From Candidatus Ryanbacteria bacterium RIFCSPHIGHO2_02_FULL_48_12 (lineage in GTDB: Bacteria; Patescibacteriota; Minisyncoccia; Ryanbacterales; 2-02-FULL-48-12), in contig MHNR01000023.1 of NCBI GenBank assembly GCA_001819875.1, positions 1 to 41,225 on the forward strand: 41,225 bases of DNA, in the 5' to 3' direction. This document shows positions 26,305-35,567 of this stretch, piece after piece. A model generated the notes under the pieces. That model was not told where the DNA came from. It was given only the letters and a program-made list of their open reading frames with translations, and did no database searches. The first letter of the stretch is position 1, and each line of letters begins with the position of its first letter. Both the position numbers and the translations under genes were made by a program.

Positions 26305-26373
26305 AGTACCTCTGTCCCGTTTTGGCGGGACTCCAGGCCAATTATTGTTAACTGCGGAGGTACAAAAACATAT
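26305..26373 (+). promoter_or_regulatory. Structured rpsF leader that hides the ribosome site
   Basis: The first bases of the transcript, GUACCUCUG (26306-26314), pair with CGGAGGUAC (26355-26363), which contains the GGAGG ribosome site of rpsF. Inside is a second stem GUCCCG/CGGGAC (26314-26331). rpsF operons in many phyla have an autoregulatory leader that mimics the S18 site of 16S and binds an S6:S18 complex, with a CCG element. This leader has the right place, a CCG, and sequesters the ribosome site. Identity with that motif is inference. Confidence 0.55.
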
Positions 26374-26820
26374 ATGCATACAGATAAAAAACCCTATGAG
26401 GTGGGGTATCTTCTCTCCCCGCTCATCCCCGAGGATGGGGTCATAAAAGTCTTGGAGGAGGTGCGCGTCTCTATCGAGTCCAAAGGCGCACTCATAGACA
26501 ACACCCAAAACCCGAAGTATATCCGTCTTGCCTACCCTATCAAAAAAGAAACCCACGGATACTTCGGTGCTATTCAGCTTCATATCGCGCCGAGTTTGAT
26601 CCATGAAGTCAAAGAGGCACTCGACCAAAATGGGCAGATCCTCCGTCACTTGATTATCGAGTGGAAAAAAGAACCGCCACGCCAGCAACCGACCCTCAAA
26701 GCATTCCAGCCCAAAGAGCCAGCCGTAGCAGGCATCGTGGCTGAACCGGCAGGGCCCGTTGAAGAAAAGGCCTCCGAGCAAGAAATTGACAAAAAACTTG
26801 ATGAGATATTAGGAGATTAA
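26374..26820 (+). CDS. rpsF: Ribosomal protein S6 (bS6)
   Basis: 148 residues. YEVGYLLSPLIPEDG, then GALIDNTQNPKYIRLAYPI and GYFGAIQLHIAP match bS6. After the ~95-residue fold there is an extended low-complexity tail rich in Pro, Ala and Glu that ends in an acidic helix (DKKLDEILGD), longer than in most bacteria. First gene of an S6-SSB-S18 cluster, the classical order. GGAGG lies 13 bases before the ATG, a rather long spacing. Confidence 0.93.
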   Translation: MHTDKKPYEVGYLLSPLIPEDGVIKVLEEVRVSIESKGALIDNTQNPKYIRLAYPIKKETHGYFGAIQLHIAPSLIHEVKEALDQNGQILRHLIIEWKKEPPRQQPTLKAFQPKEPAVAGIVAEPAGPVEEKASEQEIDKKLDEILGD

Positions 26821-26861
26821 ATAGGAGGTAGTACATAGCTGTAGAAGGTATATAATAATAA

Positions 26862-27368
<507 letters not shown>

Positions 27369-27377
27369 CCTACCTAT

Positions 27378-27584
27378 ATGGAAAAGAAACAATGCCATTT
27401 TTGCACCAATAATATCCGCGTCATCGACTACAAAAATGCCGAGCTAATGCGTATGTTTGTAAACCCACAGGCACGCATCTTGCCGCGCAAACGCACGGGA
27501 GTATGCTCACTCTGTCAGCGCAAGCTGTCTCTTGCAGTCAAACATGCGCGTTTCATGGCGCTCATATCATTTGTGCATCACTAA
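27378..27584 (+). CDS. rpsR: Ribosomal protein S18 (bS18)
   Basis: 68 residues. CHFCTNNIRVIDYKNAELM, then a central ILPRKRTGVCSLCQRKLSLAVKHARFMAL; the family's RITG is RKRTGV here. The N-terminal CxxC and later CSLC give four Cys that could hold zinc, a feature of the C+ form. It binds S6 on the small subunit platform. It starts 9 bases after ssb and is followed by a strong terminator. Confidence 0.96.
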   Translation: MEKKQCHFCTNNIRVIDYKNAELMRMFVNPQARILPRKRTGVCSLCQRKLSLAVKHARFMALISFVHH

Positions 27585-27602
27585 ACTGATTTAGAGTTTA
27601 CA

Positions 27603-27640
27603 CAAAAATACCCGGGTGTAATCTCCGGGTATTTTTGTAT
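27603..27640. terminator. Strong bidirectional terminator between rpsR and recA
   Basis: A perfect 13-bp stem CAAAAATACCCGG / CCGGGTATTTTTG with a 9-base loop and flanking A and T runs; it serves the converging rpsR (+) and recA (-). Confidence 0.95.
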
Positions 27641-27657
27641 ATTTTTGAAACCATTGC

Positions 27658-28719
27658 TTAGGCCCCCTTCTCTATCTCGGCTTTGATTTTTTTGACAATC
27701 TCGTCTGTAATTTTTTTATTTTCTTTAAGGAAAGTCTTGGCATTATCCATACCATGTCCAAGCTTAGTATCTCCATATGAGAACGATGCGGTACCGACTT
27801 TTTTAATGATACCGTGCTTGAGGCCAAGGTTGATTACATCGCCCTCGTACGAGATGCCTTCGTTGTACATAATGTCAAACTCGGCGGTGCGGAAAGGGGC
27901 GGCAACTTTGTTTTTGACGACTTTGGCATTCACACGGTTACCAATAACCTCGTCCCCTTTTTGGATCTTGGCGGCACGGCGCACCTCGATGCGAACCGAC
28001 GCATAAAACTTTAAGGCTTTCCCACCCGGGGTCGTCTCGGGATTGCCAAACATGACACCAATCTGCATACGAATCTGGTTGATAAATATAATCGTCGTAT
28101 TGGTCTTGGAGAGAATCGCCGTGAGTTTGCGCAAAGCATGTGACATGAGCCGCGCCTGCAGACCCACATGCTGTTGGCCCATATCACCCTCAATCTCCGC
28201 CTTTGGCGTGAGTGCGGCCACCGAGTCTATCACGATAAGCCCAATACCCCCCGAACGCACTAGACTCTCGGTAATCTCAAGCGCCTGCTCGCCGGTGTCC
28301 GGCTGGGAGATGAGGAGATCATCTACTTTGACACCAATACGCCGCGCGTATTCAGGATCAAGCGCATGTTCGGCGTCAATAAACGCACAGAGCTCACCGC
28401 GCTTTTGGGCGTTGGCAACGGTGTGAAGCGCGAGCGTAGTTTTGCCGGAAGATTCCGGTCCATAGACTTCGACAATCCTCCCTTTGGGAAGCCCGCCTAC
28501 ACCAAGCGCATAATCAAGAGAGAGAGACCCTGTGGGGATGACCTCTACATCTACTTTTTTGACTCCACCGAGACGCATAATTGACCCCTCCCCAAACCGC
28601 TCTTTAATCTCACGCACTACATCATCCACTGCTTGCGCCTTTATGGGAGAGCGTACTATATCACTTTTTAGAATTTTTTGCTGTTTTTTTATCATATACA
28701 TTGCAGGCGCATCCCGCAT
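27658..28719 (-). CDS. recA: Recombinase RecA
   Basis: 353 residues from the first Met; later in-frame Met codons at 28701 and 28695 are also possible. [16 protein letters not shown] (Walker A), [18 protein letters not shown] (Walker B region), the L1/L2 loops [20 protein letters not shown] and [22 protein letters not shown], and the C-terminal domain. It forms ssDNA filaments in recombination and drives LexA-type self-cleavage; no LexA or SOS box was recognised. It is the third gene of an ftsK-Ig protein-recA run, 28 bases after the second. Recombination between RHS repeats in this window would depend on it. Confidence 0.97.
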   Translation of the reverse strand: MRDAPAMYMIKKQQKILKSDIVRSPIKAQAVDDVVREIKERFGEGSIMRLGGVKKVDVEVIPTGSLSLDYALGVGGLPKGRIVEVYGPESSGKTTLALHTVANAQKRGELCAFIDAEHALDPEYARRIGVKVDDLLISQPDTGEQALEITESLVRSGGIGLIVIDSVAALTPKAEIEGDMGQQHVGLQARLMSHALRKLTAILSKTNTTIIFINQIRMQIGVMFGNPETTPGGKALKFYASVRIEVRRAAKIQKGDEVIGNRVNAKVVKNKVAAPFRTAEFDIMYNEGISYEGDVINLGLKHGIIKKVGTASFSYGDTKLGHGMDNAKTFLKENKKITDEIVKKIKAEIEKGA

Positions 28720-28747
28720 CTCACCTGCATGGATTACCAGTAAATAA

Positions 28748-29125
28748 TTATTTGACTACAATTTGTCGCGTTACCTTTTTTTCGTTGCCAAACCGATCGC
28801 GTGCCATGATCTCCAACACATGCAGTCCACGCGCCAGAAGTAGCTCCTGGGAAAAATGCCCGTCTTGTGCGCTATACACCTTGGCGCCGTTGACGGTAAG
28901 CTCCACACCCGGCTCCGAGATGCCCTCTCCCCGTACCGACTCGGTCTCCACTAACACGCCGTCACCAGGGGCTATCACCTCAAGCTTTGGCCCTACAACC
29001 AAGTCTTGCGCCTGGTATGCAAAGTATCCTAGCATCCCTACAAAAAATATGCCAAATACCAAGAAGCGCGACCAAATGCGTACTTTGCGTGGGGCTATAT
29101 AGGTCAAAAATTGTCCTTCGTTCAT
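28748..29125 (-). CDS. Membrane-anchored protein with an Ig-like domain
   Basis: 125 residues. Short cytoplasmic N-terminus, one helix (about 20-40, [17 protein letters not shown]), then an extracytoplasmic ~80-residue beta domain with [21 protein letters not shown]...LTVNGAKV and [29 protein letters not shown]. This is the usual pattern of glucodextranase-type/bacterial Ig-like domains (xGxxxPGAxVxVNG...D..G.F...v.L..G.n.i.v.A.D..Gn). It begins 2 bases after ftsK, so it is coupled. A role in division or the cell wall is inference. Confidence 0.75.
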   Translation of the reverse strand: MNEGQFLTYIAPRKVRIWSRFLVFGIFFVGMLGYFAYQAQDLVVGPKLEVIAPGDGVLVETESVRGEGISEPGVELTVNGAKVYSAQDGHFSQELLLARGLHVLEIMARDRFGNEKKVTRQIVVK

Positions 29126-29127
29126 AG

Positions 29128-31272
29128 TTATGCCTCCTCTCCTTCTATAGCAAATGGGGTCTCTTTCACTAGTATATCACGCGGCTTGGCACCATTGCCC
29201 GGACCGATTACTCCCCGCTCTTCAAGTATATCCATGAGGCGTGCTGCGCGTGCGTATCCCACACTCAATTTGCGCTGGAGATAGGTCGTAGAAGCTTTTT
29301 GCGTCTCTATGACCAAGTGGCGCGCCTCCTCATAGAGGTCATCGTCTACATCATCACCACCTGCACCACCCAATATATCGGTTTGGTTTGCCGCAAATAT
29401 TGTTTCTTCGTATTCTGCATCTCCAATATTTTTGAGATACTCAACCGTCTTTTTTACCTCGCCATCAGAGACATATGCTCCCTGGATACGCCGGGGTTTC
29501 GCTACATCTCCCGCAAGGTAGAGCATGTCACCGTGTCCCAAGAGTTTTTCGGCACCCGACATATCAAGGATAGTGCGCGAATCAATCTGCGAGACCACAT
29601 GAAGCGCCATACGGCTCGTGATGTTGGCCTTGATGAGTCCGGTGATGACCTCCACCGAGGGACGTTGGGTAGATACTACGAGGTGAATACCAACCGCACG
29701 CGCCATCTGTGCCAAGCGCACGATCGAGGCCTCCACATCTCTGGGATAGGTTGTCATGAGATCAGCAAGCTCATCGATGACAATAACCATATACGGCATA
29801 ATCTCATCGGCATCCGCATTGTATGATTGAATATCACGAGCTCCCGCCGCAGAGAGTATCTGATAGCGCGCCTCCATTTGTTTGACCGCCCAGCGCAGAG
29901 ACTGGATGGCTTGCTTGGCCTCCACGATGACCGGAGTCAAAAGATGCGGGATATCGTTGTAGTAGGTAAGCTCCACACGTTTGGGATCTATAAGGAGCAA
30001 CCGCAAGGTCTCGGGAGAATTATTAAACAAAAGATTCAAAAGCAATGAATGGATAGACACGGACTTGCCAGATCCGGTACTTCCTGCAATCAAAAGGTGC
30101 GGCATACGCGCCAAATCCGCAAATGCCGCCTGGCCAGAGACATCTCTGCCTACTGCAAATGATAAAAGACCGCGGTCTTTGCGAGAAACAAGCTCGGTCA
30201 TGAGACTTCGCAATCCCACGAATGCGATTGATTTGTTGGGAACCTCGATGCCCACCAAGGATTTGCCCGGGATAGGCGCCTCAATACGAATAGGATGCGC
30301 CGAGAGCGCCAGGCCAAGGTCATTGGAAAGCGCCGTGATACGTGAGAGCTTGACGCCTTCGGCCGGGCGAAGCGTATACTGGGTGACTGCGGGTCCAATA
30401 CTAATCTCTCCCATATCGACATCTATGCCAAAGTTCTGAAGCGTACGCTGGATAATATTGGCATTGGCCTTGATATCACCCGATGAAGGCTTACCGCGGT
30501 CATCCTCAAGCAGAGAAAAAGGCGGGGTCTTGTAATTGGAGTTTTTAATATGCGTCATCATGCGCGTTGGCATGAGCTCCGGCTCTTTGGTCTCGGGGAC
30601 TTGGGGTACCTCGGGTCTTGGGTCTTCTTTTTTCTCAAATACTTTAGCTACACCCGAGACGCCACTTGCCAGAGCCGCTTTAGCTGTATCAAACATACCA
30701 GGCTCCTCTGTACCCTTTGGTTTTTGGGATGCCTCGAGTTCCATGCGCTTGAGATCCTCGGCCGTGGGAAGCGCCCGGCGCAGGCGCAGTGGGGTGTTGA
30801 GCATCACCAGAAGCGAGATGATAAATAGCGCACCAAACACCACGAGACTCGCCCAAAAGTCCATAAACCGCATGGGAAGATAGCTAATAGCGAGTCCTAC
30901 GTATCCTGCGGTTTTAGCCCCAAACAACGTATCAGTAAGTCCTAACGAGCTTACAAGAAACATCCCCGCACCAAAAAATGTCCCCGCAAACACCCGGTCG
31001 CGCAGACTAAATAATAGCGAGATACCTGCCGCGATAAGTGCAATCGGAACAATAAAAAACGCCTTGCCAAAAAGCAGATTAAACACCCAGTAGAGCTTGT
31101 CCCCTACCACCCCCGCCTTGCCGGACCAAGCAAGAAGGAGAAGCATCGCCACGCCAAACGAAAGCACCGCCCAGACGGATTGCTTGGTCTCGTGATGCAG
31201 ATCATCATGCCAACGGCGCTTGTCTTTCTTGCCGTTTTTTTGTTCTTTCTTTGGTTCCTTGTCCTTTGCCAC
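29128..31272 (-). CDS. ftsK: DNA translocase FtsK/SpoIIIE
   Basis: 714 residues, at the short end for the family. Four membrane helices (about 30-170), a short linker, then the motor: alpha-beta domains with Walker A AGSTGSGKSVSIHS, LLIDPKRVELTYYNDIPHL, Walker B YMVIVIDELADLM, VSTQRPSVEVITGLIKANI, and a C-terminal gamma winged helix (LQRKLSVGYARAARLMDILEERGVIG) that reads polar DNA motifs. It pumps DNA through the division septum. The GTG start has a perfect TATAAT (31279-31284) 6 bases upstream, so the mRNA should be leaderless. Confidence 0.96.
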   Translation of the reverse strand: MAKDKEPKKEQKNGKKDKRRWHDDLHHETKQSVWAVLSFGVAMLLLLAWSGKAGVVGDKLYWVFNLLFGKAFFIVPIALIAAGISLLFSLRDRVFAGTFFGAGMFLVSSLGLTDTLFGAKTAGYVGLAISYLPMRFMDFWASLVVFGALFIISLLVMLNTPLRLRRALPTAEDLKRMELEASQKPKGTEEPGMFDTAKAALASGVSGVAKVFEKKEDPRPEVPQVPETKEPELMPTRMMTHIKNSNYKTPPFSLLEDDRGKPSSGDIKANANIIQRTLQNFGIDVDMGEISIGPAVTQYTLRPAEGVKLSRITALSNDLGLALSAHPIRIEAPIPGKSLVGIEVPNKSIAFVGLRSLMTELVSRKDRGLLSFAVGRDVSGQAAFADLARMPHLLIAGSTGSGKSVSIHSLLLNLLFNNSPETLRLLLIDPKRVELTYYNDIPHLLTPVIVEAKQAIQSLRWAVKQMEARYQILSAAGARDIQSYNADADEIMPYMVIVIDELADLMTTYPRDVEASIVRLAQMARAVGIHLVVSTQRPSVEVITGLIKANITSRMALHVVSQIDSRTILDMSGAEKLLGHGDMLYLAGDVAKPRRIQGAYVSDGEVKKTVEYLKNIGDAEYEETIFAANQTDILGGAGGDDVDDDLYEEARHLVIETQKASTTYLQRKLSVGYARAARLMDILEERGVIGPGNGAKPRDILVKETPFAIEGEEA

Positions 31273-31408
31273 CTATCTATTATAGAAAATAAGGCGAAAA
31301 AGAAAAGCGGCGGCGTGTGAGCGAGCCTTGTATTACTAAATAATGCTTATAAGCAACAGGTGACTAGATAGTACGCAGGTAAGTTATATATAAAACAGCC
31401 TCCATTTT

Positions 31409-32740
31409 ATGCAAATTCAACTCGGCAACTCACAAAAAAATACCCTGCTTCCTAAACTAGTGGCCATAGGATTTATTACCGTGGTCTCTTGTGTCGCCTC
31501 ATTTCTCATACTGCCGCTTACCATAGAGCGTTCCAACAGAGCCAACGGGGCTGTAGATGCCATAGGTACACAATGGGCAAGAGAACAGACTCTGGGTGGT
31601 CCGATTATTACCATCCCGACAAAAAGCATACGCACCTATGGTGAGCAGCAAATCGTCGACGAAAGTTTTGTATTCCTTCTTCCGGATGAACTCAAATACG
31701 ACGTTTCTTTGGAAACAGAAGTACGATCACGCGGTATTTTTGATGCCGCGGTCTACACAGCCCACATAAAAGGTCATGGCACCATGAATACCGACATGGT
31801 AAGCGCCAGCAATGCTACGGGGGTAGCACAATGGGGGAATGCCCAATTCTCAATCAATATTTCCGATATGCGTGGTATGGAATCTTCGGGAGATCTTTCG
31901 TGGGATGGGCAAAAAATTGCCTTCGCCCCCAGCACAGCTTCGCCTAGCATCGGGACGAGTGGCATGAGCGCACCTATACATATTAGCCAAGACAAAAAAG
32001 ATTATACATTCAGTTTTGATATAGTACTCCGGGGCAGTAAAAGTATCAGCTTTATCCCACTCGGCAAAACGACGGATGTAAGCATCACTTCCAACTGGAC
32101 ATCCCCCAATTTCTCCGGCGAGTTTCTCCCCAAAGACCGCGCGGTGAGTAACACCGGCTTTACCGCAAACTGGATCGTCTCATCTTTTGGGCGACCCATC
32201 CCCCAATCATGGTCGGGAGCTACGACCGCCGATACAAACATGATCCAGGAGAACATGCAAAAATCGGCGTTTGGTGTCACCCTCCATCAAAATGTGGATT
32301 TTTATACACAAGTGAATAGGGCGGTAAAGTATTCCATTCTTTTTATCAGTCTGACATTCCTTACCTTTTTCCTCTTTGAGATACTCTCCAAACTACGTAT
32401 CCATCCTCTCAATTATCTATTGGTAGGTTTCGCCATCGCACTTTTTTATCTTCTCCTCTTGTCACTGTCCGAACACATTGGCTTTCTATCAGCGTATACC
32501 GTCTCTACCCTCGCCACCATCAGCCTGATTGCAGGTTATTGTAGGTCCGTGCTCAAAACAAAAAAACGAGCAGGCATTATTGTAGCTCTCCTTTTAGCGC
32601 TCTATGTGTACCTCTATATTTTGCTCCAGCTCGATGAGCTTTCTCTTGTCGTAGGATCTGTCGTACTATTCGCAATACTGACAAGTGTCATGTATCTTAC
32701 CCGAAACATCGACTGGTACGAGGTATCGAAGAGTGGGTAA
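31409..32740 (+). CDS. CreD-like inner membrane protein
   Basis: 443 residues. N-terminal helix (about 13-37), an extracytoplasmic domain beginning with ANGAVDAIGTQWAREQTLGGP and IITIPTK, typical of CreD, then six or so C-terminal helices (from about 310: YSILFISLTFLTFFLFEIL, NYLLVGFAIALFYLLLLSL and others). CreD proteins are of unclear function and are linked in enterobacteria to envelope stress and colicin tolerance. TATATA/TATAAA boxes lie about 20 bases before ATG; no Shine-Dalgarno. Its 3' end abuts an RHS fragment on the opposite strand. Confidence 0.85.
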   Translation: MQIQLGNSQKNTLLPKLVAIGFITVVSCVASFLILPLTIERSNRANGAVDAIGTQWAREQTLGGPIITIPTKSIRTYGEQQIVDESFVFLLPDELKYDVSLETEVRSRGIFDAAVYTAHIKGHGTMNTDMVSASNATGVAQWGNAQFSINISDMRGMESSGDLSWDGQKIAFAPSTASPSIGTSGMSAPIHISQDKKDYTFSFDIVLRGSKSISFIPLGKTTDVSITSNWTSPNFSGEFLPKDRAVSNTGFTANWIVSSFGRPIPQSWSGATTADTNMIQENMQKSAFGVTLHQNVDFYTQVNRAVKYSILFISLTFLTFFLFEILSKLRIHPLNYLLVGFAIALFYLLLLSLSEHIGFLSAYTVSTLATISLIAGYCRSVLKTKKRAGIIVALLLALYVYLYILLQLDELSLVVGSVVLFAILTSVMYLTRNIDWYEVSKSG

Positions 32741-33107
32741 CTTATCCTGCCCTAAGAACCTCCTCTCCGTTGGCTGTTGGTATCTCGCCCCTGCATAGTT
32801 CAGTCCGGTGCTTTGATCGAGCTCGTATCCCGTAAACTTCCTCCGCTCATTAAACTCTGCATATTGGCTATTCAATCTCAAACCGCCAAAAGGATAATAG
32901 TCTGCTACTTGGAGTAAGTCTCGGTGGTCATTCGTGATGGCACTAGTACCACCAAGATGGTCTGGGTGGATGTAGGCTATGGTGGTGGTTGCTCCTGCGG
33001 TCTCTACGGTAGCAATGAGCATACCATTGGCATAGATATGCTTGGTAGTGGTAGCAGAGCTGGTGCTGTAGAGCTTATTTGGCATAGTAGTCGTCCCTAC
33101 CCCACAA
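32741..33107 (-). pseudogene. RHS core fragment (left end of the array)
   Basis: About 120 residues of RHS core (from VGTTTMPNKLYSTSSATTTK through HPDHLGGTSAITNDHRDLL to FTGYELDQSTGLNYAGARYQ) with no toxin domain. The right breakpoint at about 33107 is where the sequence stops matching RHS1; the left end falls at the stop of the CreD gene, and the frame then continues as CreD antisense. The first Met is internal. It is probably not functional, but it can recombine with the other copies. Bases 33108-33246 hold only a possible minus-strand promoter, TTGCCC-17-TATAGT. Confidence 0.75.
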
Positions 33108-33246
33108 CCCAAAGCAAAATTGTCTCCATCTCACGAGCCCTAAACATAGGATCTGCTACAAAATATACTGTAGACTATAGCAAAATAATCTTCATGGGGC
33201 AACGATAGCTGTAGGAAAAATGTCGGGCTTGAGAATAAAGAGGGTC

Positions 33247-33711
33247 CTATATTCTCTCTGTCCCTGTTTTGGGCAACTGGGATTCAAGTACACGCTTTGC
33301 ATGGGCGATTGCTTCTTTGCCATAGATACTCTCTCCAATACTATACGCTTTACTTTTCCCACCACGCAGAGCTCGAAAATTAATACCTTTCCCATACCCG
33401 AGACCTCCACGGAAAAGATTCCCATACTCTAACACTTGGATGTCTGAAGCATGAATCTTTGGTGTGGTAGTAAGACCAAAAAGATAGGTCTTTATATAAT
33501 CCTCTCCAATTTCTAATCTAGCCCCAAATGGGATTACAGCTAACACTGTGGCTAATAGTGAAAGAATTCCATAACCAACCAACCTCCCGCTTTCTATTGG
33601 CATCCCTGCTTCAAATAGCGGGATCAAGAGCAGTAATGGAACTAAGAGTATAGGTAAGCTGTAAAATTTGTTAGCTCTATAAACTTTTACATTTTTATCC
33701 ATACCAACCAT
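33247..33711 (-). CDS. Two-helix membrane protein with a PH-like domain; candidate immunity protein for RHS2
   Basis: 154 residues from the ATG at 33711, one base after the RHS2 stop. A short basic N-terminus, two hydrophobic helices (SLPILLVPLLLLIPLFEAG and GYGILSLLATVLAVIPFGA), then a cytoplasmic domain (RLEIGEDYIKTYLFGLTTT... KIHASDIQVLEYG) like bacterial PH/YdbS-type domains. Its tight coupling to a toxin carrier argues for immunity. A membrane location would suit a toxin acting at the inner membrane. The longer frame from 33843 overlaps RHS2 and is unlikely. Confidence 0.65.
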   Translation of the reverse strand: MVGMDKNVKVYRANKFYSLPILLVPLLLLIPLFEAGMPIESGRLVGYGILSLLATVLAVIPFGARLEIGEDYIKTYLFGLTTTPKIHASDIQVLEYGNLFRGGLGYGKGINFRALRGGKSKAYSIGESIYGKEAIAHAKRVLESQLPKTGTERI

Positions 33712-33712
33712 T

Positions 33713-35242
33713 TTAGTTTCCACTTGGTCCAGAAATAACGTTACCACCCCAATCAACCACTGCTCCGCTTGGGGTTGTATAAGTTTTGGTGGTGTAATCT
33801 GATTGGGTATGTTGCACGTCCCTGACGTAAACAGTAGGCTCACTACGATAAGAAGCTACATCTGTAAGTGTAGAGCCTACATAACCAAATGCCGCATCTA
33901 TGCCAAGGTTAAGCACACTTTGTTGGGTGTGCCTACCCATATAGAACGCTTTTGTGCCAAATTCTGGCAATAATCCACGGACTCTAGGTGCTGACTGTAC
34001 TGCCCCATATGTTAACCCTCCGAGGATTGTATCAATGGCTACACTTTCTGGGGCGATAGGTTGACCTAGCAAGTAGTTACCTCCTGCTCCGATTAAACCT
34101 GACGCAACACCAACCGCTACCGCTTGACCCGCTATGCTTGTTGTTAATGCACCAGCAGCTCCACCTGTTAACGCTACAAGCGCGCCCTGTCCAGCTCGAG
34201 TGATATATGTTCCTGGACTAGAAAGATTGCTGTAAAAGGCACTAACACTAAATCCATTCGACTGGATATTATTGAAGACATCATAACCATATTGCCCAAC
34301 GATTCCTGCTCCCGCACCTATTAAACATTGCGAACACCTCCCACTCGGATCCTTCCTAAGGATTGGGTTATTTTCTGCGTAAGAATATGAGTTTAGACTC
34401 TGTGGATTTTCAAGATTCTGATTTTCCCAAAACACCGGATCCTGCGATAATAGTCTTCCTTGCGTCCCATTGTAATATCTCGCATTCAAGTAAGAGAGTG
34501 CGGTGTTATCATCATACTGCTCACCTATATACTTCCTCCGCTCATTAAACTCTGCATATTGAGAGTTAAACCGAAGTGAGCCAAAAGGATAATAGTCTGC
34601 TACTTGGAGTAAGTCTCGGTGATCATTCGTTATGGCACTTGTTCCTCCCAAGTGATCAGAGTGTATGTAGGCTATGGTGGTGGTTGCTCCTGCGGTCTCT
34701 ACGGTGGCTACCAGTTGGTTTCCTGCATAGATATGCTTGGTAGTGGTAGCACTGCTTGTGGAGTAGAGCTTGCTGGGGATGGTAGTGGTAGCAAGATTGG
34801 CTTCCTTGAGGAATACCCGTTGTCCGGTGTAGTCATAGCCAAAGCTGGAGAGGGCGGAGGAGGTAGTAGCTCGTTGGAGTTGGTTTCTATAATCCCACTG
34901 ATAGTTCCAGGTGCCATCGTCTCCGGAAGTCCGACTTCCGGAAAGTGGTGCATATGCCCAAATAAACAATGTCTCATCCGTATCTTCGACATGCGCAATG
35001 GGAGAGATAGCCAAGACACCAAGAAGCACATCATTTTGGTGGTGGAGGAAGAAATGGGTGGGAGTCGTAGTACCCTCAACGGGTAAGGTATTCTCAAGAG
35101 ATGCGGTGTCAACAACAGGTAGAGTATTTTCAGCAGAAGTAACACTCTCTATACTTTGAGGTGCATTAACAGACCCCGCAAAGACAATGAGGGGTTGGAG
35201 GAGGATACTGCAGGCAAGGATGAGGGAGAGGATTTTTTTCAT
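33713..35242 (-). CDS. Short RHS toxin carrier with signal peptide (RHS2)
   Basis: 509 residues. Sec signal peptide (MKKILSLILACSILLQPLIVFAG), a ~60-residue Thr/Pro-rich linker, then only the last part of an RHS core (from WNYQWDYRNQLQRATT through SDHLGGTSAITNDHRDL to LNARYYNGTQGRLLSQDP), the boundary ENNPILRKDPSGR, and a ~210-residue tip. The tip begins with Gly/Ala-rich sheets and helices (ALVALTGGAAGALTTSIAGQ) and ends TYTTPSGAVVDWGG. No catalytic motif is recognised; the hydrophobic part suggests a membrane-active or transported toxin. The core is about a third of the length in RHS1. Confidence 0.8.
   Translation of the reverse strand: MKKILSLILACSILLQPLIVFAGSVNAPQSIESVTSAENTLPVVDTASLENTLPVEGTTTPTHFFLHHQNDVLLGVLAISPIAHVEDTDETLFIWAYAPLSGSRTSGDDGTWNYQWDYRNQLQRATTSSALSSFGYDYTGQRVFLKEANLATTTIPSKLYSTSSATTTKHIYAGNQLVATVETAGATTTIAYIHSDHLGGTSAITNDHRDLLQVADYYPFGSLRFNSQYAEFNERRKYIGEQYDDNTALSYLNARYYNGTQGRLLSQDPVFWENQNLENPQSLNSYSYAENNPILRKDPSGRCSQCLIGAGAGIVGQYGYDVFNNIQSNGFSVSAFYSNLSSPGTYITRAGQGALVALTGGAAGALTTSIAGQAVAVGVASGLIGAGGNYLLGQPIAPESVAIDTILGGLTYGAVQSAPRVRGLLPEFGTKAFYMGRHTQQSVLNLGIDAAFGYVGSTLTDVASYRSEPTVYVRDVQHTQSDYTTKTYTTPSGAVVDWGGNVISGPSGN
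34542..34710 (-). repeat. RHS-core repeat, copy in RHS2
   Basis: 169 bp that differ from 37103-37271 at one base. The match ends at GTGGCTA, after which the two sequences are unrelated. More diverged copies lie in RHS1 (about 38580-38755) and in the left fragment (about 32830-33020). Confidence 0.9.
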
Positions 35243-35252
35243 TGCATGTGTT

Positions 35253-35286
35253 TGGTGGGTAAGCCTAAATTCCCAATGACCAAAAA
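35253..35286 (-). repeat. Short relative of the terminator-bearing repeat
   Basis: On the minus strand, TTTTTGGTCATTGGGAATTT resembles TTATTGGTCATTGGGATTTG of copy B. It lacks the hairpin. It may be a remnant or an unrelated AT-rich match. Confidence 0.4.
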
Positions 35287-35295
35287 CTCAAATCT

Positions 35296-35565
35296 TCACC
35301 CCGAAATAATTTTGAGATACTCCTGAACAACGGGCCGATATTTTTCTCTTATAACATCGTCACTGGGTAGGTTAAACATCTGCTGAAATACTCCATGCAT
35401 AACATCTAATAGTTCTTCTTCATTCATCGAGTCATTAATTCTGGAGAGAAACATTTTAACTTCTTCTTCGTATTCCCCGTCTATCCCAGCATGGAGGTGT
35501 TCGGGATCGGCATCCGCAATAATTTTCTCTAACTGCTTTTGGAGGTTTTGATTTTCTTTATCCAT
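35296..35565 (-). CDS. Candidate immunity protein C (DUF1871-like), 89 aa
   Basis: 89 residues, acidic, helical. The segment ADADPEHLHAGIDGEYEEEV followed by NEEELLDVMHGVFQQMF shares its pattern (DP..L..G...EY..E......eeL......F) with the 93-residue gene at 35991 and with DUF1871-type small proteins. It starts 2 bases after the stop of toxin fragment C, the usual toxin-immunity spacing. It appears intact although its toxin is truncated. Confidence 0.65.
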   Translation of the reverse strand: MDKENQNLQKQLEKIIADADPEHLHAGIDGEYEEEVKMFLSRINDSMNEEELLDVMHGVFQQMFNLPSDDVIREKYRPVVQEYLKIISG

Positions 35566-35567
35566 AA

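Noticed and set aside
26295-26363. A possible H-type pseudoknot before rpsF (CAATAAT/ATTATTG interlocked with GTACCTC/GAGGTAC).
   Set aside because: The first arm coincides with the -10 box (TACAAT), so it is not in the transcript that starts near 26305.
33192-33425. Open frames of about 70-77 codons on both strands.
   Set aside because: They overlap the PH-domain immunity gene in other frames, with no start signals.
34619-35086. A 155-codon plus-strand frame rich in Gly and Ser (a similar one at 38666-39166).
   Set aside because: Both are antisense of the repetitive RHS core, which explains their shared composition.
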